Below are positions 42,765-51,541 of a stretch of DNA of 64,000 nt, piece by piece. Under the pieces are notes generated by a model that was not told where the DNA came from, ran no database searches, and was given only the letters and a program-made list of their open reading frames with translations. This stretch comes from DAIOEK01 sp963721445 (GTDB lineage Bacteria; Chloroflexota; Anaerolineae; Anaerolineales; Anaerolineaceae), in the NCBI GenBank assembly GCA_963721445.1, contig CAVRIZ010000005.1, positions 682,001-746,000 on the forward strand, read 5' to 3'. The translations under genes and the position numbers were made by a program. Each line of letters starts with the position of its first letter. Within the stretch, counting starts at the first letter, position 1.

Positions 42765-44172
42765 TTAATCAAATGAGAGATACTGATTGAAATCGATCTG
42801 CCACCCCTGGGGAATAAAAGCACCTGATGCAGTATCCTGTTCGTATTTGCCACGGTATTTGCCCTGCTCGATATCCTTTAGCGCATCCATCAGATAACCG
42901 ACTTCATCCAGAGTATTATACAATCCGAAGGATACGCGAACCAGTCCGGGTACTTCCCGTTTATCATGCTGCAGGATTTCGGTTCGGACTTGTGCTGCAT
43001 CTTCTTCTTTAACTTTCAATAATTGGAGCAGGTATGGATGAGCGCAGAAGCACCCATTCCTTACACCTATCCCATACTCATAACCTAAAATGGCTGCCAG
43101 CAGATAGTGCGAGAATCCCCTCATATTCATTGGGATGACTCCGAGACGACTTGCTGCTGTCTCTGGTCGAGAATCACCCAGTACGGTTATGGCTGTCCGC
43201 GATGTGAGTTTTGACAATATTGATTCGGTTAATTCCGCTTCGTGGCGGGCGACTTGATCCATTCCGATCTTTTCCAATTGCGAAATGGCTGCGGCCAATG
43301 CTATCGCACCGATGGTATTTGGACTGCCAGCTTCATCCCGATCGGGCGGAGCAGACCATTCAACACTGTCATAGGTCACGATCTCCACCTCGCCACCACC
43401 CTGCATATCAGGATCACCTCTCGCGAAGATATCTGTTCTGCCAATTAACGCTCCTGTCCCAAATGGGGCATACATTTTGTGCGCTGAGATCGTAATGAAA
43501 TCCAGATGCTCCGGATCTGCCAGACTACCCATCGAGATCCGGCGGTGAGGAGCCAATTGGGCGCAGTCCACGCAGATCATGGCACCAATCGCATGGGTTT
43601 TCGCAGCCAACCGGTGGATAGGGTTGATATATCCGGTTACATTGCTGGCTCCAGTCACCGTAACCAATGCGATCTGGTCCTTGTATTCGGAGAGCAAACG
43701 CTCAAAATCAGTTTCATCCAGTTCACCAGTCGGGGTCAATCCGATATGAATCACATGGGCAACCGCCCGCCAGGGGAGGTCATTAGAATGATGCTCTTGC
43801 GAACCTACCAGGACAATATTCTTCTTATCTGTAAATGGAAAGCGATGCGCGAGTTTATTGATTGCTTCCGTGGTGTTTTTACCGAAGATGCATACATATT
43901 CTTCGGGATTCGCTCCCACAAAAGATAATCACCTTTTGCCGCGCCTCTTCGTAGAGATGAGTGGATAACTGGCTTTTGAACCCGGTCCCACGATGGACAC
44001 TGCTGTAGTAATCCATGAAAAGATCCACCTTCTCCTTAACTGGTTGCATGGGAGGTGTGGATGCAGCATTATCAAAATTGATATAGGTTCGTTTGCTTCC
44101 ATCCAATAATGGAACCTGGACATCCATGCCGACAAATAGGTCGCGGTAAGTCGTATCTGCTTCAGTACTCAT
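42765..44172 (-). pseudogene. Class V aminotransferase (cysteine desulfurase-like), frameshifted
   Basis: The frame starting at 44172 encodes the N terminus (YINFDNAASTPPMQPVKEKV) but leaves the family after ARQKVIIF. The next frame holds the rest, from GANPEEYVCIFGKNTTEAIN to the C terminus, including the pyridoxal-phosphate lysine in TISAHKMYAPFGTG and the Cys of VRNGCFCAHPYL. Removing one base from a four-T run (plus-strand 43920-43923) joins KVIIF to VGANPEEYV and restores about 468 residues. The class V fold covers cysteine desulfurases and isopenicillin-N-epimerase-like enzymes; the reaction here is uncertain. csoR ends 29 bases upstream. Confidence 0.8.
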
Positions 44173-44201
44173 TGAACACTCCAGTAATTGCCACGTTGGT
44201 C

Positions 44202-44501
44202 TTATCGAATAAATTTATCCAGCGAGTTTCTCAGATCTTTAAAAGCATCTTCAAACTCGCTTTCGCGCACTGCGTCGATCAAACAGCTTTTTACATGATC
44301 TTCCAGAATTACTCGACCCACACCATTCAGAGCGGATCGGACTGCTGCTATTTGAACCAGGACCTCTGGGCACTCTGTATCTTCTTCCACCATTCGTTTG
44401 ACCGCCCGGATATGACCTTCAATCCTGGAAAGGCGATCGATTACTGCTTTCCGATGTTCATGGATATGATGATCGGAATGCACTACATTTTGTTCTGTCA
44501 T
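44202..44501 (-). CDS. csoR: CsoR-type metal-sensing repressor (DUF156)
   Basis: The 99-residue all-helical protein has the metal-ligand triad spacing of Cu-sensing CsoR: C44-x24-H69-x3-C73 (in TECPEVLVQ and EDHVKSC). The core RLSRIEGHIRAVKRMVEEDT is typical. RcnR/FrmR/CstR paralogues have other ligand patterns, so copper or a similar soft metal is the likely ligand. ATG at 44501 has GAGGTG 5 bases before. A CsoR-like palindrome lies at the promoter of the P1B ATPase gene at 51401-51419, a probable target. Confidence 0.88.
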   Translation of the reverse strand: MTEQNVVHSDHHIHEHRKAVIDRLSRIEGHIRAVKRMVEEDTECPEVLVQIAAVRSALNGVGRVILEDHVKSCLIDAVRESEFEDAFKDLRNSLDKFIR

Positions 44502-44518
44502 AATGACACCTCTTCCCC

Positions 44519-45331
44519 TCATTCTCCGGATTCAAAATTCCATTCACCCGACCGGATTCGTTTATATAACCAGTTATAGTCTACTAATTCAATTTCCCGG
44601 TGTCTTAATTCAATCTTTAATTTCGGATCCAGAAGGATTTTTAACTCATACACCCGTTCCTGATTATAAGAATCAGGGAGATCCTGGGGAGTAAAATAAC
44701 CGGGATGACAACAAATTTCCATAACACCATGCCAGGGGTGATCCAACAACGTCAGGAAATCTGAGATGGATGAATTCTCATTGCCCCTGAATTGGTCGCA
44801 GAACACCCTGGGTGCAAATTTATAAGGGCTATGACCGGCATATTGTCTTCCCCACCGGATCGGAATATCGTATTCTTCTGCAACGGTCACATAAATCGCC
44901 ATAATATCCGGTAAGTAGTGCAAGCCAAAATGGTAATCGAGATGAGAAGGCTTCCTGCCCATAAGGTTGAGATAGGTCTTCACTTGATCGCGTAATTCAT
45001 CACGGACCACGATCAATTCTGCGGATGTGAATAGATGGTTGACCTCTTTTTTCATCTCCCGGTTGAATAGTTCGCGGGCAAGTTGACCTTTCGGGCCGAT
45101 CATCTCCTGTTTTTGCCGCTGATGATTCTCTACATACTCCGTGACGAAATCAACATGGATTCCGACCGGTAATCCCATCTCTTTTGCCAGTTGCAATCCG
45201 GATTCAGCATAGGGGCTGTGAATCAGGATCGATGTGTCTGTCACAATCCCATTGTTGAAAGCATCCAGAATACCCTGATTGATTTCAGGGGAGAATCCAA
45301 AATCGTCTGCATTTACGATTAGGTATCTCAT
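44519..45331 (-). CDS. ChbG/YdjC-type carbohydrate deacetylase (copy 2)
   Basis: The 270-residue protein has the YdjC-fold signatures LIVNADDFGFSPEINQGI, HLDYHFGLHYLPD and MEICCHPGYF, which hold the metal-binding Asp and His residues. It overlaps the PIG-L gene by 4 bases and lies in the sugar ABC operon, which suggests it deacetylates an imported N-acetylated sugar or oligosaccharide. The copy at 13138 has a different context. Confidence 0.88.
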   Translation of the reverse strand: MRYLIVNADDFGFSPEINQGILDAFNNGIVTDTSILIHSPYAESGLQLAKEMGLPVGIHVDFVTEYVENHQRQKQEMIGPKGQLARELFNREMKKEVNHLFTSAELIVVRDELRDQVKTYLNLMGRKPSHLDYHFGLHYLPDIMAIYVTVAEEYDIPIRWGRQYAGHSPYKFAPRVFCDQFRGNENSSISDFLTLLDHPWHGVMEICCHPGYFTPQDLPDSYNQERVYELKILLDPKLKIELRHREIELVDYNWLYKRIRSGEWNFESGE

Positions 45332-46041
45332 AGATTTAATGAAGTCGCATCCACTTTGTGAAACGCTTCTGCGTATTCGATCCCCCGTTTGATCCCGGCA
45401 GTATGCGCTGTCGCCATGATCTGCTGGATAAAGTTCTCTCGATCTGCTTCTGTTCGGATAAAATCATTTTGACTGCAGTGAGCCAATCGCGCACGGATCT
45501 TTGTCTCCAGAACCGCATGGATATCCACCCAATAATTAGGCTCTTCAGGGGCAAATAAATACATTTCTTCGGGGTGCCAGGGTTGGATACCTTCCATCGT
45601 CAATTCCGGATATATCCATGGCAAATCGGCTAACATACGTGCTTCTGTCGCAAAATAACCCACCGTTCTATGGTCGGGGTGAAATTCATAATGCTTCCAG
45701 GGATCAAATGTGAGAATGACATTTGGGCGAAGCTGTCGAAAGAGGCGGATCAAATGGTCCCGTAATTCTGGCTTCCTTGCCAATTCCCCATCGGCATAGT
45801 TCAGCCAGATCACTTCTTGAACGCCTAAGATCGATCGGGCTTCTTCCTGCTCTTTTCGGCGGAGACCGACCAGCGAGGATGGACTAAGCTCCCTTTGGTG
45901 ACTTCCTCGATCGCCGCTGGTGCAGACGATGAGCCGCACGGTATTTCCATTTTTCGCCAATTGGGCGATTGTTCCACCACAAAAGGATTCGGCATCGTCC
46001 GGGTGAGCCACAATAACTAATACTTCCGAGTTTGTAAGCAT
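45328..46041 (-). CDS. PIG-L family deacetylase
   Basis: The 237-residue protein has the PIG-L fold: VIVAHPDDAESFCGGTI near the N terminus (the metal motif HPDD), NYADGELARKPELRDHLI, and FDPWKHYEFHPDHRTVG with the third metal His. PIG-L enzymes remove N-acetyl groups from GlcNAc derivatives. It follows the ABC permease gene by 3 bases and overlaps the ChbG gene by 4, so it belongs to this operon. Confidence 0.92.
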   Translation of the reverse strand: MLTNSEVLVIVAHPDDAESFCGGTIAQLAKNGNTVRLIVCTSGDRGSHQRELSPSSLVGLRRKEQEEARSILGVQEVIWLNYADGELARKPELRDHLIRLFRQLRPNVILTFDPWKHYEFHPDHRTVGYFATEARMLADLPWIYPELTMEGIQPWHPEEMYLFAPEEPNYWVDIHAVLETKIRARLAHCSQNDFIRTEADRENFIQQIMATAHTAGIKRGIEYAEAFHKVDATSLNL

Positions 46042-46044
46042 CGG

Positions 46045-46920
46045 TCAGCCTTTGATCCCTGTAAATGATATTCCCTCGATGAAAGTTTTCTGGGCGAGGA
46101 AAAATATAATCACCATCGGGAGTAATGCAACCATGGAAGCGGCCATCAAATATCCCCAGTGGACGGAATACATACTTCGATAGAAGCTTAATCCCAGGGC
46201 TATCGTATAGTTGGTTTGTTTATGCAAGAAAACCAGGGGGTAGAGGAAATCATTCCAGACGCCCTGAAAGTTGAAGATCGCTACTGCGGCTAAGGCTGGT
46301 TTGGCATTCGGAAGGATGATCCGCCATAGTATCTGCAATCGGTTGGCGCCATCGATGAGTGCCGCATCTTCCAGTTCTCTAGGTATTCCCATGAAAAATT
46401 GGCGAAGGAGGAAAATATAGAATGGGCTGCCAAAAAACGCGGGGACGATCATGGGTAGAAATGTATCCACCCAGCCTAATTTATCAAAAATGATATAGAT
46501 CGGAATGATGCGGACAGGTTCCACCAGCATCATGGTGGACAGCATGAGGATGAAAAGGAAATTCTTACCGGGTGCCCTGAGTCGGGCGAAACCATATGCG
46601 ATGATCGTGCAGGATAGCAAGTTTCCGGTGATTGCACCCACGGCAATGATCAATGTGTTGAGCGTGTAGCGTCCGAATGGCACATAGGTCAGCGCCTCTG
46701 GATAGTTCTGCCATTGAAATGGGTTGGGAATCCAGCGTGGTGGAATTTCCAGTATCTGTGAATCAGTTTTAAATGAGGATGTAAGGGCGAAGAGGATTGG
46801 AAGAAGGAACATCAGCGATCCAATGATAAGCATCGCATAAACGACCACGTTCCAGAATTTCTTCTGCGAGTTCTTCGATATAAGTACCTGCGGATTCGGT
46901 TTCATTTTGACCTCAGTCAT
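46045..46920 (-). CDS. Sugar ABC transporter permease (MalG-type)
   Basis: The 291-residue protein has six hydrophobic segments and the EAA loop in the form EDAALIDGANRLQILWRIIL, typical of MalG. It would form the second half of the membrane channel. The start at 46920 overlaps the stop of the first permease and has GAGGTG upstream; an ATG at 46905 with TGAGGT is an alternative. No ATPase gene is in the operon, so a shared MsmK-like ATPase elsewhere would be needed. Confidence 0.9.
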   Translation of the reverse strand: MTEVKMKPNPQVLISKNSQKKFWNVVVYAMLIIGSLMFLLPILFALTSSFKTDSQILEIPPRWIPNPFQWQNYPEALTYVPFGRYTLNTLIIAVGAITGNLLSCTIIAYGFARLRAPGKNFLFILMLSTMMLVEPVRIIPIYIIFDKLGWVDTFLPMIVPAFFGSPFYIFLLRQFFMGIPRELEDAALIDGANRLQILWRIILPNAKPALAAVAIFNFQGVWNDFLYPLVFLHKQTNYTIALGLSFYRSMYSVHWGYLMAASMVALLPMVIIFFLAQKTFIEGISFTGIKG

Positions 46921-47833
46921 CCGCACCTCGATAGAAAACCCATTTTCCACTCGTGGCAAATATGAGCAGTGTACATACCAATACGATCAGGAATAAGATC
47001 CAGGCTAACGCAGACGCGTAACCCATCTCCAGATGATCGAATGCCTTTTTGTATAAATAAAGGACATAGAACAAGGTTGAATCGAGTGGACCTCCGTTGG
47101 TCGCTACATATACATTTGTGAAAGACTGAAACGTCATGATCAACCCGAAGATGAGGTTGAACAAGATGGAGGGCGTTAACATGGGAAGAGTAATCTTCCA
47201 GAAGCGATTCCAGGCATTTGCTCCATCAATCGAAGCCGCTTCCTGCAACTCGCGGGGAACATCCTGCAAACCAGCCAGGAAGATGACCATGCTTCTTCCC
47301 ACCTGAAAGATGGACATCATCACTAACGCCCAGAGGGCAAAGTGTGGATCGAGGAACCAGCGAGGTCCCTTGATTCCCACGAACGATAGCAGGGTATTGA
47401 TCAATCCAACCTGCGGGTTGAAAACCCACATCCACATCACAACATAAGCCACACCTGTGAGAACGGATGGGAGGTAGAAGATCGTTCTAAAAAATCCAAT
47501 ACCCCGGAGAGGACGATTTAATAATAGGGCGATCAACAATCCCAGAATTAGATCTAACGGGACATATGCCAGAGTATAGGTGAGAGTAACTTTTAATGAT
47601 TGCAGAAATAATTTATCGCGGGTAAACACCCGAACATAGTTGTCCAGCCCGGTCCATTGGGGGGGAGTGATCAGGTCCCATTTTGTCAAACTGAAATAGA
47701 ATGATGCGATGATCGGACCCAGGTAAAACATGATGAATCCGATGATCCAGGGTAATACACAGATATAAAAAGCGAGGGCTTCTTTGCGTTGCAGGTTCCA
47801 AAATGGCTTTCTAGGGGAGAGGCTATTTTGCAT
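46913..47833 (-). CDS. Sugar ABC transporter permease (MalF-type)
   Basis: The 306-residue protein has six hydrophobic segments and an EAA loop EAASIDGANAWNRFWKITLP. The N terminus (ALAFYICVLPWIIGFIMFYL) and the final segment are like UgpA/MalF. It partners with the MalG-type protein encoded next. A hairpin at 47866-47892 lies between it and the upstream solute-binding protein gene. Confidence 0.92.
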   Translation of the reverse strand: MQNSLSPRKPFWNLQRKEALAFYICVLPWIIGFIMFYLGPIIASFYFSLTKWDLITPPQWTGLDNYVRVFTRDKLFLQSLKVTLTYTLAYVPLDLILGLLIALLLNRPLRGIGFFRTIFYLPSVLTGVAYVVMWMWVFNPQVGLINTLLSFVGIKGPRWFLDPHFALWALVMMSIFQVGRSMVIFLAGLQDVPRELQEAASIDGANAWNRFWKITLPMLTPSILFNLIFGLIMTFQSFTNVYVATNGGPLDSTLFYVLYLYKKAFDHLEMGYASALAWILFLIVLVCTLLIFATSGKWVFYRGADD

Positions 47834-47857
47834 GGGTTCCTGCGAAAAAGTGTGGAA

Positions 47858-47892
47858 AAAAAGTTGGGGAGCGGGTACGAGACCCGCTCCCC
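47858..47892 (-). terminator. Intra-operon hairpin between binding-protein and permease genes
   Basis: An 11-bp GC-rich stem, GGGGAGCGGGT with ACCCGCTCCCC (47866-47892), is followed on the minus strand by AACTTTTTTT. It would partly stop transcription or stabilise the upstream mRNA, giving more binding protein than permease. Confidence 0.75.
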
Positions 47893-47906
47893 TGGAGAGG
47901 GGACGA

Positions 47907-49295
47907 TTACTTGCTTTTTTCGTCCAGCGCAGCTTGTGCTTCAGATGCTGCCGTCTTCATCACTGCCGCGACATCCGCAGCAGGGTCAGTTAATACGGTT
48001 TGCAACGCCTTATTCAACGCAGGATCAGCGGTGGAACCCCAGAAATCCGTGTACATATAAGCACGTGGTTTCAAGTTATCCAAACCTTTGATCCAGACAC
48101 TTTCGATCGGATCTGTGAACATTCCGACTTCTTCAGCCGCGGCTTTTACAGGAGGAATCCCGTGTTGAGCCCATACTTTGGAACCTTCAGGTCCAACATA
48201 GAAACTGAGGAAGCGCCAGACAGCTTCTGGATTCTTCGTGCCGGCGAAAATGCCAAATCCACCCCAGAACAAGACATTCGCTTTTTCCTTACCAGCGGGA
48301 ACAGTCACCAGGCCGAGGTCAATTTTGTCGTTCTTTTTTAGACCAGCCTGTGGCCAGCGACCAAACAAACGCATTGCCGCAGTGCCATTCTCAAATTCTG
48401 GATTTCCACCCGCCCATTGGTTGAAATCTGCCGGCGGAGGAGCCACTTTATATTTGTTGTACAGGTCGGCAAAGAACTGAACTGCTGCGACCGTTTCAGG
48501 AGAATCCATGTGACCAACAAATTGCTTGCCATCTTCGCTGATCAGGCTGCCACCTGCAGCGGCGACCCAATATTCGAAGCCGGTCGTCCAGTTGGCGGTG
48601 AGTTGGACACCATAAATCTCAGGAGTCCCATCTTTGTTCTCATCAATGGTTAGTTTTTGGGCGGTCGCGAGGAAATCATCCCAGGTCCAGTCATCTTTTG
48701 GATATTCCACGCCGTATTTATCAAAGATCTTTTTATTGTAATAGACGGATAGTGTGGAGAAATCCTTGGGCAGGAGATAGGTTTTACCCTGGTACATACC
48801 CGGTTCGGTAATTCCCGGTAGGTAAACACCCATATCAAGCGGGTATTTTCCCGTAATAAATTCGTCCAATGGCAGGAAGGCACCCTTGGATACAAAATTG
48901 GGGACCGCATCATCGCCAATCTGCATAATATCGGGAGCATCACCGGAGGCGATTTGGGTTAGCAAACGGGTGTAATAGTCATTACCCGCGACAGCTTCCA
49001 GCTGAACAATGATATCGGGATTCGCCTTCTCAAATGCGGCGATGATCTCCTGATGTGGGTTCAGCCCTTCACCGCTATCGCCCGTACCCACGCGGATGAC
49101 AGTTTTGCCACCTTCCTGAGTAGGCGCAGGAGTTGCCGTAACGACAACTTCTTTAACCACTTCCTGTTGAACAATTTGGGTTACCACCACCGGTTCAACT
49201 GGCGCAGCAGGGGTGGGTGTCGCACAACCTGAAATCATACTGGCCAATAGTATGAGAATTACAGGTAAAGTCCAATTTCGTCGAATGCTATTCAT
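47907..49295 (-). CDS. Sugar ABC transporter substrate-binding lipoprotein
   Basis: The 462-residue protein starts with a lipoprotein signal (LPVILILLASMISGC) and a Pro/Val/Thr-rich linker. Family-1-type binding-protein features follow: HQEIIAAFEKANPDIIVQLE, YYTRLLTQIASGDAPDIMQI, then DGTPEIYGVQLT and GNPEFENGTAAMRLFGRW. It would catch the sugar outside the membrane. It is the first gene of the operon; a site AAGGAGAAGGAG lies before the ATG. Confidence 0.93.
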   Translation of the reverse strand: MNSIRRNWTLPVILILLASMISGCATPTPAAPVEPVVVTQIVQQEVVKEVVVTATPAPTQEGGKTVIRVGTGDSGEGLNPHQEIIAAFEKANPDIIVQLEAVAGNDYYTRLLTQIASGDAPDIMQIGDDAVPNFVSKGAFLPLDEFITGKYPLDMGVYLPGITEPGMYQGKTYLLPKDFSTLSVYYNKKIFDKYGVEYPKDDWTWDDFLATAQKLTIDENKDGTPEIYGVQLTANWTTGFEYWVAAAGGSLISEDGKQFVGHMDSPETVAAVQFFADLYNKYKVAPPPADFNQWAGGNPEFENGTAAMRLFGRWPQAGLKKNDKIDLGLVTVPAGKEKANVLFWGGFGIFAGTKNPEAVWRFLSFYVGPEGSKVWAQHGIPPVKAAAEEVGMFTDPIESVWIKGLDNLKPRAYMYTDFWGSTADPALNKALQTVLTDPAADVAAVMKTAASEAQAALDEKSK

Positions 49296-49444
49296 AACTC
49301 CTTCTCCTTAGCTGTGATTTGGTTCTGAATAAATCATACATACGAAACAACTGGATGTGCGTTAAAGGGTGTTCACCTCCTTCTAACCTTTTTTATTCTA
49401 TCGTAAAACCGAGCCCTGTGATTTAAACGAAATTTTTTAGTTTT

Positions 49445-51376
49445 TTACTCCTGGCGATACCCGACCAGTCTCGCAGAGTTTGCAAGGACAGGAACGGATG
49501 ACCCTTCATGAATTAATGCCCCGATGACTGGTCCGATGAGACCAAAGGAACCTAGAAATACGGCGATTACATTGACACCCATCGAGAAAATGACATTCAT
49601 GCGAATGACCTTTAATGCCTGCCGGGAGAGTCCGATCAACTGGGGAAGTCGTTCAATTTCATCAGACATCAACCCAATTTCCGCAGTTTCCAATGCAACA
49701 TCCGTCCCGCTCAGACCCATCGCGACACCCACATCAGCAGCCGCTAACGCTGGTGCGTCATTGACACCGTCTCCTGCGAATAATACCTTCTGCCCGTTCG
49801 CCTGCAGGTCCCGAATGATCCGAAGCTTGTCCTGGGGCAGTACCTGCGCAAAGTATTGATCCACGCCCAATTCAGTGGCGATCTTTTCTGCTGAAAATGG
49901 ATTATCGCCTGTGATCATGATCACTTTCTTGATACCCAGGCGTTTGAGATCGGCAATTGCTTTTTTCGCCTCGGGACGTGGAGTATCCTGCAAGGCGATC
50001 AACCCTTCCACGTTGCCATCAATGCCAACCGGAATGACCGTATGCCCGGCTCGTTCCAATGATTCCACCCGGGCATCTAGGGCTTTGTTCCAGATGATTC
50101 CATTTTCGACCATCATTCCACGAGTACCCAGAGAAACCTGTCTTTCATCCACTTTCGCCTTTACTCCAAAGCCGGGTAATACTTGATAATCACTGGGATC
50201 GGACAATGCATTACCCTGTACCGAATTCGCTTCCATGATCGCTTTTCCGATCGGATGCTCGCTAAACCGTTCGGCTGAAGCTGCCAGATGGAGAATCTCT
50301 TTTGACGAGACGCCATTGAGGCTGATAATTTCCTGGACAGCAGGTTTTCCGATGGTCAAGGTACCGGTTTTGTCCAACGCTACCACATCCACCTTGCCGG
50401 CCAGCTCGATCGATGCACCGGATTTTACAAGGATACCCCGCTTGGCTGCGTTCCCGATGGAAGCAACCACAGCAGTAGGTGTTGCCAATACCAGTGCGCA
50501 TGGGCAAACCACTACCAATACTGTGATGGAGCGGATGATATCGTTGGTAAGAATATAAACCAGGATGGCAATTGCGAATGTAACCGGGACCAGAATTCGG
50601 GCGTATTGGTTTGCGATCCGTTGAACTGGTGCCTGGGTTGCCTGCGCATCTTTGACCAGTCTAACGATCTGACCCAAAGTAGTATTTTCTCCCAGTTTCG
50701 TCGTGCGGACTTCCAAAATTCCCATGTCATTCATGGTTCCGGCGAACACTTCATCCCCACGGGCTTTATCCACCGGGACGGATTCACCGGTAATGGCTGA
50801 TTGGTTGATACAACCATTCCCATTTTCCACGACCCCATCCACGCCAACCCGCTCGCCGGCATGCACGAGGATCATATCCCCGATCTTCACCTGTTCGATC
50901 GCGGTGACGAATTCTTTTCCGTCACGCCTGACTGTAACAGTTGCGGGGATCAATGTTGCCAGATCTTTTAGTGCATTATCAGCTCTTGCGATCGTGAAGT
51001 TTTCCAGCCATTCACCGACCGACATCATAAACACCACCAACGCAGCAGCACTATATTCGCCGACAATAATGGCGGCGATCATTGCGACCGACGCCATCAC
51101 ACCAGCGGTGATATCATGCTTGATGAATACTTGTTTAGCCGCGAAGATAAATAACGGGATTCCACCGACCAAGGCGGAAGCCAGGTAAAGCCACCGTCCA
51201 ACCTGAGGTTGTCTTAATAAGGTAGAGACTACGAATCCTGCGATCAACAGCAATAAATTCGTTGCAGTCATTATTGTTTCGTAGGACAATAAGAATTCGC
51301 GGTACCGATTAAAAAAGGATTTTTTCTGTACCCGGCAGTCGGGGCAATTTTCCAATATGCTTGATTCAATTTCCAT
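49445..51376 (-). CDS. P1B-type heavy-metal-translocating ATPase
   Basis: The 643-residue protein is a heavy-metal pump: TGES in ITGESVPVD, the transmembrane metal site CPC (about residue 290), DKTGTLT (about 333, phosphorylated Asp), the SEHPIGKAI motif and AGDGVNDAPAL. It lacks an N-terminal HMA domain; only CPDC is found near the start. Its last helix contains IHEGSSVPVLANSARL, with HEG in place of the NxxYN/MxxxS of Cu pumps or the DxG of Zn pumps, so the metal is uncertain. The promoter region holds a CsoR-like palindrome. Confidence 0.9.
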   Translation of the reverse strand: MEIESSILENCPDCRVQKKSFFNRYREFLLSYETIMTATNLLLLIAGFVVSTLLRQPQVGRWLYLASALVGGIPLFIFAAKQVFIKHDITAGVMASVAMIAAIIVGEYSAAALVVFMMSVGEWLENFTIARADNALKDLATLIPATVTVRRDGKEFVTAIEQVKIGDMILVHAGERVGVDGVVENGNGCINQSAITGESVPVDKARGDEVFAGTMNDMGILEVRTTKLGENTTLGQIVRLVKDAQATQAPVQRIANQYARILVPVTFAIAILVYILTNDIIRSITVLVVVCPCALVLATPTAVVASIGNAAKRGILVKSGASIELAGKVDVVALDKTGTLTIGKPAVQEIISLNGVSSKEILHLAASAERFSEHPIGKAIMEANSVQGNALSDPSDYQVLPGFGVKAKVDERQVSLGTRGMMVENGIIWNKALDARVESLERAGHTVIPVGIDGNVEGLIALQDTPRPEAKKAIADLKRLGIKKVIMITGDNPFSAEKIATELGVDQYFAQVLPQDKLRIIRDLQANGQKVLFAGDGVNDAPALAAADVGVAMGLSGTDVALETAEIGLMSDEIERLPQLIGLSRQALKVIRMNVIFSMGVNVIAVFLGSFGLIGPVIGALIHEGSSVPVLANSARLVGYRQE

Positions 51377-51400
51377 GAGTTACTCCAAGGGGTTTTGTTA

Positions 51401-51419
51401 TATCCCCCATGGGGGGATA
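51401..51419. promoter_or_regulatory. CsoR-type operator palindrome
   Basis: TATCCCCC and GGGGGATA form a perfect 8-bp inverted repeat around a three-base centre (ATG). GC-rich cores with TA ends of this kind are typical CsoR-family sites. It lies just downstream of the expected start of transcription, so binding would block expression of the P1B ATPase. Confidence 0.7.
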
Positions 51420-51431
51420 GGGGATACATTC

Positions 51432-51459
51432 ATTATAGTCCATTGTTTAAAAATTTCAA
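51432..51459 (-). promoter_or_regulatory. Promoter of the P1B ATPase gene
   Basis: On the minus strand TTGAAA (51454-51459) and TATAAT (51432-51437) are 16 bases apart. Transcription would begin near 51425, directly before the operator at 51401-51419. Confidence 0.75.
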
Positions 51460-51471
51460 GTTAATCCAGAT

Positions 51472-51505
51472 CAAAAAAATGGATGGATCACAACGGATCC
51501 ATCCA
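51472..51505 (-). terminator. lysS: Intrinsic terminator after lysS
   Basis: A 10-bp perfect stem (51480-51489 with 51496-51505) closes a six-base loop and is followed on the minus strand by ATTTTTTTGA. It also insulates the P1B ATPase promoter. Confidence 0.88.
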
Positions 51506-51541
51506 ACTTATAGAATTCACGTTCAGTGTACTCAAAACAAT

